A DNA stretch of 64,000 nt from an uncultured Opitutia bacterium. Lineage in GTDB: Bacteria; Verrucomicrobiota; Verrucomicrobiia; Opitutales; UBA953. Under the pieces are notes generated by a model that had not been told where the DNA came from, searched no databases, and saw only the letters and a list, made by a program, of their open reading frames with translations. Every line of letters starts with the position of its first letter. The first letter of the stretch is position 1. Shown here one piece after another: positions 1-7,565 of this stretch. The DNA is taken from positions 310,001-374,000 of the forward strand of contig CAIOAN010000008.1 in NCBI GenBank assembly GCA_903855995.1. The letters are read 5' to 3'. The translations under genes and the position numbers were made by a program.

Positions 1-1
1 G

Positions 2-121
2 GTCAGCGGCAGCGCCGCGGCCGATCCGACACTCAGCACCGTGCTCACACCCTTGAATAACGTTCTCGGCCGTCGGTTCAAAGTCATCTCCATGCGCTGG
101 CTCAACCCTGATGAAATCTAA
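2..121 (+). CDS. C-terminus of a Verru_Chthon cassette protein A-like protein (5' partial)
   Basis: The frame is open from the window edge and ends in TAA at 119-121, giving 39 residues. Its tail contains NNVLGRRFKVISMRWLNP, which matches the tail of the large protein ending at 4837 (NRTLGRRFVILSTRTL). I infer that it is the 3' end of a paralogue of that protein. The stop overlaps the ATG of the next gene at 111, so the two are translationally coupled, as in the second cassette at 4834. No more can be said without upstream sequence. Confidence 0.6.
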   Translation, partial: VSGSAAADPTLSTVLTPLNNVLGRRFKVISMRWLNPDEI

Positions 122-917
122 GCTAACTGCCGCGCTCGCACTCTGCATCGGCAGTTTGCTCGCGAAAGGCGCCGACCAGCCTCCCACGACGGTCGAGGCC
201 CATCTGAAGCTCATATCCCTTGCCGACCCTTTGCTCGGCTATGGCTTCATGCAGGGCAAGAAGGCGACGGGCATCGTCATTGTCACCGACATGTTCACGG
301 AGGAGTTCATCTATCGTGGCTCCTCGCATTTCGAACTCATCCCCGTCAACGGCGCCGCCAAAGTGACCAAGGGCGATGCCCCGCCCAACTCGGTGGAAAA
401 AGCCAAACGTGCCGCGGAAGCGCGGGCCACCGCCCGTGAATTCGAAAGCGCCGGCAAGCCGCCCCTCGCCTGGCTAGATCTGCCGGTGAAGCAGGGGCCG
501 CTCCACCTGCTCCTCATGGTCAACCCTGGCAAAGAGAACGGCATCCTCGCCATCCAGGACCCGCCCGGAGCCTTCCCCGCCGGCACCAACCGCTACTTCA
601 ACCTCTGCCCCTTCAGGCTGGCGATCCGCACCCCCTCAGGCACGCAATTCGTCGAACCAAATAACTCCAAAGTCATCCGGCCCGGCAGCAAACCCTTCGA
701 GTATTACAGCCTCGAAATCCTAAACGCCACCGCGCCCGACGAGCAGCCCGCCTTTTCCGGCCGGGTCTTTCACACCGAGAACATCCGGAAACTCTATCTG
801 ATCAGCCCTGGCCTCGCGGGGACCGGCGGCGTGACCCTCAAGGTCGTCGAGGACCGGATGCTGGCGCCGAATAAACCCGCCGTGCAGCTCGTGGAGAACG
901 GGCCGGGGAAGAAGTAG
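111..917 (+). CDS. secreted partner protein of the Verru_Chthon-like cassette, copy 1
   Basis: This is a 268-residue protein with a Sec-type signal peptide (MKSKLTAALALCIGSLLAKG). The rest is soluble and without a recognised domain. It is a paralogue of the product of 4834-5841. Both have a segment like FIYRGSSHFELI / TSYQGTRTIRFI, a core FPAGTNRYFNL / FPNGSFSFINL, and a late GRVFHTENIRKLYLIS / GHVFRALQNPDVRSLVFLL. It lacks the coiled-coil insert of the second copy. Its ATG overlaps the stop of the preceding partial gene. A role at the cell surface or periplasm together with the cassette A protein is inferred from the repeated pairing only. Confidence 0.75.
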   Translation: MKSKLTAALALCIGSLLAKGADQPPTTVEAHLKLISLADPLLGYGFMQGKKATGIVIVTDMFTEEFIYRGSSHFELIPVNGAAKVTKGDAPPNSVEKAKRAAEARATAREFESAGKPPLAWLDLPVKQGPLHLLLMVNPGKENGILAIQDPPGAFPAGTNRYFNLCPFRLAIRTPSGTQFVEPNNSKVIRPGSKPFEYYSLEILNATAPDEQPAFSGRVFHTENIRKLYLISPGLAGTGGVTLKVVEDRMLAPNKPAVQLVENGPGKK

Positions 918-958
918 CCAGTGCTTATATTTAAGCTATAAACCGACCCTGCGGGCTT

Positions 959-3900
959 GTGCGGCCCGGCCCGGCAAATATCGTCCCGAAAGTGCTTCGC
1001 GCCCTTCGCAGCCCATCCGCCCAGCCGCGCCGCCAGCCCGGCTTCAGCCTCGTGCTGTCGCTCGTCGTGATGGCGGCGATGGTGATGCTCATCCTCTCCA
1101 TCGCCGGATTCCTCACGGTAGAATCGCGGCTCGTGGGCCAGCAGCAGTTGCGTCTCCGTGCACGATTGAACGCGGCCGTCTCGCTGCGCCTCGCCCTCGC
1201 CCACCTGCAGCAGGAAGCCGGGCCCGACCGGCGCATGACCGCCCGCGCCGACATCCTCGCCAATACCACGCAGGCCGGCTGGACCTGGAACACGATCCGA
1301 AATCCGCTCTGGACCGGCGTCTGGCGCAGCGACCAGCAGTTGCAGCCGCCGTCGTGGCTCGTGAGCGGCAGGCCCGACATGACCCCGGGTGCGCAGTCCG
1401 CCAACCTCTACGGAGAAGCCGATTTCTACCTCGACCAATGGGTGCCATGGCAGAACGACTTCACCCTCCCGGCCAACCTGCTGGTACCGCTGGTCGGCGA
1501 CACCTGCGCGAGCGGCCCCGAACTCGCGACCGCCACCAGCCCCGGCAAACCTGACGGCCGGATCACCCTGCCCCGCGTCCCCCTCCCCGACGCCGGCAGC
1601 AAAGGCTCCTACTGCTACTGGATCGGCGATGAAGGCGTGAAGGCCCGCATCAACCTCACCGACCCGCGGCTCACGCCGGTGAGCGGCACGACCACCGCAC
1701 AGCTGCAGCAGGAAGCCCTGCGCGGGACGGTGCGATCGGGCACCGACCTGCTCGCCGGACTGGAGACGATGCCCCTAAGCGGCATCGACCCGCGCATCAC
1801 CCAGATGCGCGAGCTGCCCTTCCTGACGAATTCCGGACTCGGCCTGATCGAGACCACGCCGCCGACCCGGGCCAAGCGGCTTTTCTCCGAGACCACGCTC
1901 TGGTCGCGCGGCGTGAACTGCGACTCGCTGTGGGGCGGCCTGAAGATCGACCTCTCGCTCGCCTTCGAGAAGACGGACGCCGAATGGAAGCTCTCTGAGT
2001 TCGGCGAAGGTTCGGCGCCGAAGGATTCCGCCGGCGCCCAGCTTTCAGGCGTCACCTACACCTCGCACCCGTCGGGCAGCGGGGTGCGCAGCGCCTTCGC
2101 CGACGCCAAGGTGACGGTCAAGCACGACGGGGTGACCCGGAACATCGCGCCGTTGTATTCGTTCGCGAGCAACAGCACCACGCGCGGCCCCACCTGGGAA
2201 GCGCTCCGCAACTACCACCGGCTCTACAAGGAGCTCAACTGGTTCAACCCGATCGGGCCGGAGCTCAACGCCCGCGCGCACTACCCGAACGCCGTCGCCC
2301 TCGCGGTGTCCGCCTACGGCGACCGCAATCACTATGGCCGCTTCTACGACCGTGCGGACGCCGCGGGTGATTTCCTCAACGCCACGACGGTCAACGGACT
2401 CTACCCGCCAAAGCCGACCAAAGTAGCCGTCTCGCCATACGTCTGCCGTCAGATGCTCGTCTGGGGCCTGCAAGACGGCGGCGGCGGGGCGCTGCGACTG
2501 ACCGTCACGCCGATCGTCGTCCTGCACAACCCTTACAACGTCGCATTGCGATTAGCTCGTGACAGCTCCTCGCTGGAGACGACGGCGATGCGCCTCTCGT
2601 TCCGCAATTGGGAGAGCCTGTCTTTGCAGTTCCAGACCCCGACCCAGACCTGGACCCGGACCATCGGCGAGCTCGCTGCAGCGGCGGACCCTAGCGTGAA
2701 CGCCGTGGAAAGCTTCCGGATGAACCTCGGAGTGGACAACGTGCTCCTGCCCGGAGAATTCCGCATCTTCTCCTACCCTGCGACAGGCACCTCGGCTTTC
2801 ACGCGCACCCCGGCGAACGCCATCGTGGGCATGGACACCCGAGGCGGCTTCTGGATGAACTGCACCGACGCCGCAGGCATGCCCTTGAACCTGACCTACG
2901 GCACCGGGGGCGAAAACGTCGCGGTCACGCTACGCAACACCGGCAGCTATGAAGCGCGGGTGCTGCTCACCTCCTGGCCCGGCGACCGCATCGCGCCCAC
3001 CGGCAACGGCTCCCTAAGCGCCGTCTTCAACACCTGCAGCGAACTCAACACCCTTTCCGCGATCGACCTCAGCCGCAGCGGAGGCGCCACCTCGCTGGTC
3101 GTCGGAGGCACCGGAATCGTCCCGCCGGATACGAAGTCCGAGCCCCGGATCCTCGGCATCCATGATTACGTCCTTCGCTGGCCCAAGGACACCCTACCCT
3201 TCCCGCTTTTCTCCCATTCAAACCCCATGGCACCGGTGCTCCGCGCCGATGCCAACGGCATGGCCAGCGCCTCCACCCCCGCAGGCTATGCGTTCACCTC
3301 GCCGAGCTACCGCATGATGCTGAGGCCGGCCAACTCCTGGAACGAAGTCATCGAGACGGCCACGGTCGGCGGCTCCCAGGCCTTCGGCGGACTCAGCGTG
3401 ACGTCGGGCCTCGGCGGCGTGACGTCGGCCGTCTACACCGAGGTTCCGCTCTCGGCGCCCCTCTCCTTGGCCCAATACACCCATGCCAACTTTGGGCTAC
3501 GCGACCAAGAACCGCTCTTCCAGATCGGCAACAGCTTCTCGCCCCTGTCGATCAATATCGCCAGCTCCTATGGCACGGACCCGGGGGGCAGCATCGTGAC
3601 GCACGACCACGCGTGGATGGCGAATGCCGCCATCTACGATCGTTTCTTTCTCTCGGGAGCCGCTCCGGTCGTCACGCGCGGACAAGTCGTCACGGAGTCC
3701 AAGGCCTTAAGCACCGTCCTCGATGAGTTCGCCGCCGGCACGGGCCGCCTCGCCAATCCTCGCACGAAACTGTTCGCGAGCCGCGATCCGGCCACCGTCC
3801 GGGCGATGCTCGGCGACCACCGGCGTATCGCCGGCACGATCCTCACCGACGGCACGTTCAACGTTAACAGCACCTCCGTCGACGCCTGGACCGCTCTGCT

Positions 3901-4837
3901 GGCGAGCGCCAAGCGCAACGCCATGGGCTCGGCGACCGCCTTGCTTCCCGGATCCGACAAGAACGCCCGCTTCCCGCGGTCCGTGCGCGCCGACGCCAGC
4001 GACTACAATTATAAGACCGCCCTCAACGACAAGAGGGCTTGGACCGGACTGGCGACCCTCGACGACGCGCAGATCAAGCTGCTCGCCAAGTCGATCGTCG
4101 AGGAGACCCGCATGCGGCTCCACTACAACCACCGCTATTCCTACGGCATCAAGCCGGGCATGGACGTCCATTATGTGATCAAGGACCGTGGCGTCGAAGT
4201 GCCCCTGCCCTACATCGGCCTCGCCCAGTTCGTGAACCGCTTCAACTGCGGCGCCTATCCCAGCCAGGTCTCATACCAGGGTTGCCTGCAGAACGCCATC
4301 CTCCGGGCGGACGTCGACGGCGCCAATCTCTCCAATCGCAGTTCGCCCCTGGCGGCGGCGCCCGCTTACGACAGCACGAAGCTGACGCAGCTGACGGGCA
4401 GCACCCCGGACACGAACCCCGCGGTCGCCGGCCAGATTCCCTACGTCTATCAGACGATGAACGTGAACGCGACCGATCCGCGGACCAGCCAGAACAAAGG
4501 GCATTCGCTCCGCGCGGCGCCGACGTCGCTGATGCAGTCCGACATCCTCGAGGCCGTCGGCTCGTCGCTCAGCACGCGCTCGGATACCTTCGTCATCCGA
4601 TGCTACGGCGACTCGACCGATCCGCTGGACCCTGACCGTACCCTCGCCGTATGCTGGATCGAAGCCGTCGTGCAGCGTATCCCGGAGTTCTGCGACCCCA
4701 GCCAGCCTCCCGAGACCGAAGTCTGCAAGTCGACCGACGGCCAGCTCCACAATCCCTTGCTCAACCAGATCAACCGCACGCTGGGCCGACGCTTCGTCAT
4801 CCTGTCCACCCGCACGCTCGCCCAGAAGGACCTATGA
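959..4837 (+). CDS. Verru_Chthon cassette protein A-like large protein with pilin-like leader
   Basis: The product has 1292 residues and a GTG start at 959. The N-terminus has a basic leader followed by QPGFSLVLSLVVMAAMVMLI, like a type IV prepilin cleavage site (Gly28/Phe29) and a hydrophobic helix. The usual Glu5 is replaced by Leu, as in GspK-like minor pseudopilins. The following region with QQQLRLRARLNAAVSLRLAL and the great length fit the TIGR02600 family (Verru_Chthon cassette protein A), whose function is unknown. The stop overlaps the ATG of the next gene (ATGA at 4834). Export through a type II secretion or pilus-like apparatus is an inference from the leader. Confidence 0.8.
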   Translation: MRPGPANIVPKVLRALRSPSAQPRRQPGFSLVLSLVVMAAMVMLILSIAGFLTVESRLVGQQQLRLRARLNAAVSLRLALAHLQQEAGPDRRMTARADILANTTQAGWTWNTIRNPLWTGVWRSDQQLQPPSWLVSGRPDMTPGAQSANLYGEADFYLDQWVPWQNDFTLPANLLVPLVGDTCASGPELATATSPGKPDGRITLPRVPLPDAGSKGSYCYWIGDEGVKARINLTDPRLTPVSGTTTAQLQQEALRGTVRSGTDLLAGLETMPLSGIDPRITQMRELPFLTNSGLGLIETTPPTRAKRLFSETTLWSRGVNCDSLWGGLKIDLSLAFEKTDAEWKLSEFGEGSAPKDSAGAQLSGVTYTSHPSGSGVRSAFADAKVTVKHDGVTRNIAPLYSFASNSTTRGPTWEALRNYHRLYKELNWFNPIGPELNARAHYPNAVALAVSAYGDRNHYGRFYDRADAAGDFLNATTVNGLYPPKPTKVAVSPYVCRQMLVWGLQDGGGGALRLTVTPIVVLHNPYNVALRLARDSSSLETTAMRLSFRNWESLSLQFQTPTQTWTRTIGELAAAADPSVNAVESFRMNLGVDNVLLPGEFRIFSYPATGTSAFTRTPANAIVGMDTRGGFWMNCTDAAGMPLNLTYGTGGENVAVTLRNTGSYEARVLLTSWPGDRIAPTGNGSLSAVFNTCSELNTLSAIDLSRSGGATSLVVGGTGIVPPDTKSEPRILGIHDYVLRWPKDTLPFPLFSHSNPMAPVLRADANGMASASTPAGYAFTSPSYRMMLRPANSWNEVIETATVGGSQAFGGLSVTSGLGGVTSAVYTEVPLSAPLSLAQYTHANFGLRDQEPLFQIGNSFSPLSINIASSYGTDPGGSIVTHDHAWMANAAIYDRFFLSGAAPVVTRGQVVTESKALSTVLDEFAAGTGRLANPRTKLFASRDPATVRAMLGDHRRIAGTILTDGTFNVNSTSVDAWTALLASAKRNAMGSATALLPGSDKNARFPRSVRADASDYNYKTALNDKRAWTGLATLDDAQIKLLAKSIVEETRMRLHYNHRYSYGIKPGMDVHYVIKDRGVEVPLPYIGLAQFVNRFNCGAYPSQVSYQGCLQNAILRADVDGANLSNRSSPLAAAPAYDSTKLTQLTGSTPDTNPAVAGQIPYVYQTMNVNATDPRTSQNKGHSLRAAPTSLMQSDILEAVGSSLSTRSDTFVIRCYGDSTDPLDPDRTLAVCWIEAVVQRIPEFCDPSQPPETEVCKSTDGQLHNPLLNQINRTLGRRFVILSTRTLAQKDL

Positions 4838-5841
4838 TCGCCCGATACGCCTCCCTTCTGCTGCTATTCTGCGCAAGCCTGGCGGCCCAGACCGCCGACA
4901 AGCCCGGAGTGCATGTCCGCTTCCGGGCGCTGGCCTTCGATGAGGCCATCCCGGGCGTCAGCTACCTCGAGGGCGACACCTTACGCCGACTCGACATCCC
5001 GAACAACGCCTTCACGAGGGAGACCAGCTACCAAGGCACCAGGACCATTCGCTTCATCACCATCGACGAAGAGACCCTCAACCCTCAGCCGCTCCCGCCG
5101 GAGATGGCCTCGGCCTTGCAACGCTTGCGCCGGGCGCAAGCGGTCACCTTGCAGGCGTCGGACGAATTCACCCAGATCAACCGGCTGCTCAACACGCTCC
5201 AGCTCCAACACACCGAACGCGCCCAGAAGCCCTCGGCCGGCGATCAGGCGCAGATCGAGGCCCTCAACGGAAGGCTCAAGGAGCTTTCCGGCATCCTGTC
5301 CGCGGCGTCCAAGGAAACCGAAGAGACCAACCTCCTGATCCTGAGGCTGGAATCCGCGCCGAAGACGCCCCCGAAGAATACCGAGAAGAAAGGGCGGAAA
5401 GGCCCTAAGCCCACTTCGACGCCGACGGCGGAACATACCTTCCAGAAAGACGGTGATTACCTCCTGCTTTTCTCCTCCGCGGGCAACGGACACCAGATTC
5501 TCGCCCTCGATGACAACGAAGGAATCTTCCCCAACGGCTCGTTCTCGTTCATCAACCTCACAGGTAAAGACGTCGAGATCCGTTACCCCGACCGGAAGAT
5601 CGCGCTCCGCGCCAACGCGCGGACGACCGTCAAGAACCCCGCCCCGGACCATCAATACGGTCTGGCGGAGATCTACACCAAGGCCGAAGACAGCTTCGAA
5701 CTCGGGCATGTCTTTCGCGCGCTGCAGAATCCCGACGTCCGCTCGCTGGTGTTCCTGCTGCCGATCCCCGACGAACCGCATGCGATCCGCAGCAAGTCGA
5801 TCGAAGACCGGCGTCCGGCGGAAACCGCCGGCAAGAAGTGA
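4834..5841 (+). CDS. secreted partner protein of the Verru_Chthon-like cassette, copy 2
   Basis: The frame is open further upstream, but I place the start at the ATG overlapping the previous stop because it gives a clean signal peptide (MIARYASLLLLFCASLAAQ). This gives 335 residues. It is a paralogue of the 111-917 product, with an extra central segment (about residues 90-180) rich in Leu, Gln, Glu and Arg that should form a coiled coil. That segment is followed by a basic Lys/Pro stretch (PPKNTEKKGRKGPKP). The family is not recognised. It ends at TGA 5839-5841, directly abutting the convergent recJ. Confidence 0.75.
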   Translation: MIARYASLLLLFCASLAAQTADKPGVHVRFRALAFDEAIPGVSYLEGDTLRRLDIPNNAFTRETSYQGTRTIRFITIDEETLNPQPLPPEMASALQRLRRAQAVTLQASDEFTQINRLLNTLQLQHTERAQKPSAGDQAQIEALNGRLKELSGILSAASKETEETNLLILRLESAPKTPPKNTEKKGRKGPKPTSTPTAEHTFQKDGDYLLLFSSAGNGHQILALDDNEGIFPNGSFSFINLTGKDVEIRYPDRKIALRANARTTVKNPAPDHQYGLAEIYTKAEDSFELGHVFRALQNPDVRSLVFLLPIPDEPHAIRSKSIEDRRPAETAGKK

Positions 5842-7554
5842 TCAGGAGGCGTAACGCCAGTCGAGGATCTCGGCCTGAGGGATACGGCGTCCCTGCCAGC
5901 GATTCCACTGCAGCTTGACCGCCATCTCGATCGCCTTGCCGGGTTCCGGCATGCGATCGGCCATACGCCAGGCGACGAAGTTTAAGCGCCGGCCTCCGCT
6001 GAGTGAAAGTTGATGACGGAAATTACCTTCACCGAAAGGGGTCGGTACGCGGTCGAAGATAAAACTCTTAAACCCGAACACTGGTTCGGCGTTGCCCTCG
6101 CCGTAAGGCTGGAGGAGATCGAGGTCATCGAGCAGGTTATCCGTGACCTCCGAAGGCTTGATCCAATGCACGATATCGATGTCGCGCCCGTCCACCTGAG
6201 CGACACCGGCTGCACGCTGAGCCTGAATGGCCGCGGCGAAGCGAGCGCGGAAAGCTTCGACGTCTTTGATATCCAGCGAAACGCCTACGGCCATCGGGTG
6301 ACCGCCGTAGGTCTTAAGCAAGTCAGCCGACGCGGCCAAGGCTTCCACCAGGTTGTTCCCCGGAACGCTGCGGCCCGAGCCTTTGGCGTTCTCACCCTCC
6401 TTGCCCAGGACAATCACCGGGCGGTCGAGTGCGCGGCAGATTTTGCCGGCAGCGATGCCCACCACGCCCGGATGCCAATCGCCAAAGACCACATAGCCTG
6501 CAAGGTCGCCCATGGATTTCGCCTGAGCGGTGGCTTCTTCGGTGACCTTCTTATCAATTTCCTGACGCTCCCGATTGATGGAATCCAGCTGGGCCGCATC
6601 GCGCAGGCAATCATCAGGGTCATCCGAGAGTAGCAGCCTCAAGGGCAAGGAAGCATCAGCCAAGCGACCGCTGGCATTGATTCGGGGACCGATACGATAA
6701 GACACGTCGACGGAAGTCAGCACCCCGCCCGGCTCCATGCCGCTGACGCTGATGAGCGCACGCACGCCTTGGCGGCGAGCTTCACCGAGGGCGCGTAAAC
6801 CATGTGCGGCCAGAATACGATTCTCCGTCCGCAACGGAACCAGATCGGCGATGGTGCCGAGCGCAGCGAGATCGAGGTAGTCCTTCACCGCGATACTCGT
6901 GCCACGATCATCCCCAGCCAGACGCAGCACCTTGAGGATACCATGGACCAGTTTGAAGACCAACCCAGCGGTGCAAAGATTCTGCCACGGCGCGTCTTCT
7001 GCGTCGTTGACGCGCGGATTCACGAGTGTGCAATGCACGCGCGTTTCCTTGGCGACGTGATGGTCCACGACGATGACGTCCACCCCTTCGGCCTTCAAAC
7101 GGTCGACCTCGGATTTGGAGTTAGTGCCGCAATCAAGGGCGACAAAAAGCTGCGGCCTAGCTTCGGCCAGCACGCGCTCCAGGGCGGCCACGGAAAGCCC
7201 GTAGCCTTCTTCTAAACGGCGCGGCACGAAGTATTCCGGCTGGGCGCCCAGACGGCGTAGAAAATGCACGAGCATCGCCGTGCTCGAAACCCCATCCACA
7301 TCATAGTCGCCCAGGATGGCGATGCGTTCACCCTTCTGGGCCGCCTGGACAAGCCGCTCCGCGGCTTCGCGCAGGCCGCCGACCGCGAAAGGGTCGGAGA
7401 CGTGGGCCAGCTGCGGGCGGAGGTGGCGCTCGGCCTCTGCCTCGTCCGCAAAGGAACGGGCGAGCACGAACGCAAGGGGTTCACTAACCCCCAGCGAGGC
7501 TGCGATACGTCGGGCGAGACCCGCGTCCGCAGCCCGGTGAGACCAGGCGGCCAT
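5842..7554 (-). CDS. recJ: single-stranded-DNA-specific exonuclease RecJ
   Basis: RecJ is a 5'-3' ssDNA exonuclease in recombination and mismatch repair. The 570-residue product shows the DHH-superfamily motifs: GDYDVDGVSSTAM near residue 82, ALDCGTNS, VVDHHVA near 163, and the DHHA1 motif GSGRSVPG with GGHPMAVG. The length is normal. I chose the ATG at 7554 (MAAWSHRAAD), 11 bases past the secDF stop, over a TTG at 7593 that would overlap secDF. It is the last gene of a yajC-secDF-recJ run; secDF next to recJ is a known arrangement in several phyla. Confidence 0.95.
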   Translation of the reverse strand: MAAWSHRAADAGLARRIAASLGVSEPLAFVLARSFADEAEAERHLRPQLAHVSDPFAVGGLREAAERLVQAAQKGERIAILGDYDVDGVSSTAMLVHFLRRLGAQPEYFVPRRLEEGYGLSVAALERVLAEARPQLFVALDCGTNSKSEVDRLKAEGVDVIVVDHHVAKETRVHCTLVNPRVNDAEDAPWQNLCTAGLVFKLVHGILKVLRLAGDDRGTSIAVKDYLDLAALGTIADLVPLRTENRILAAHGLRALGEARRQGVRALISVSGMEPGGVLTSVDVSYRIGPRINASGRLADASLPLRLLLSDDPDDCLRDAAQLDSINRERQEIDKKVTEEATAQAKSMGDLAGYVVFGDWHPGVVGIAAGKICRALDRPVIVLGKEGENAKGSGRSVPGNNLVEALAASADLLKTYGGHPMAVGVSLDIKDVEAFRARFAAAIQAQRAAGVAQVDGRDIDIVHWIKPSEVTDNLLDDLDLLQPYGEGNAEPVFGFKSFIFDRVPTPFGEGNFRHQLSLSGGRRLNFVAWRMADRMPEPGKAIEMAVKLQWNRWQGRRIPQAEILDWRYAS

Positions 7555-7565
7555 GGACGGCGGCT

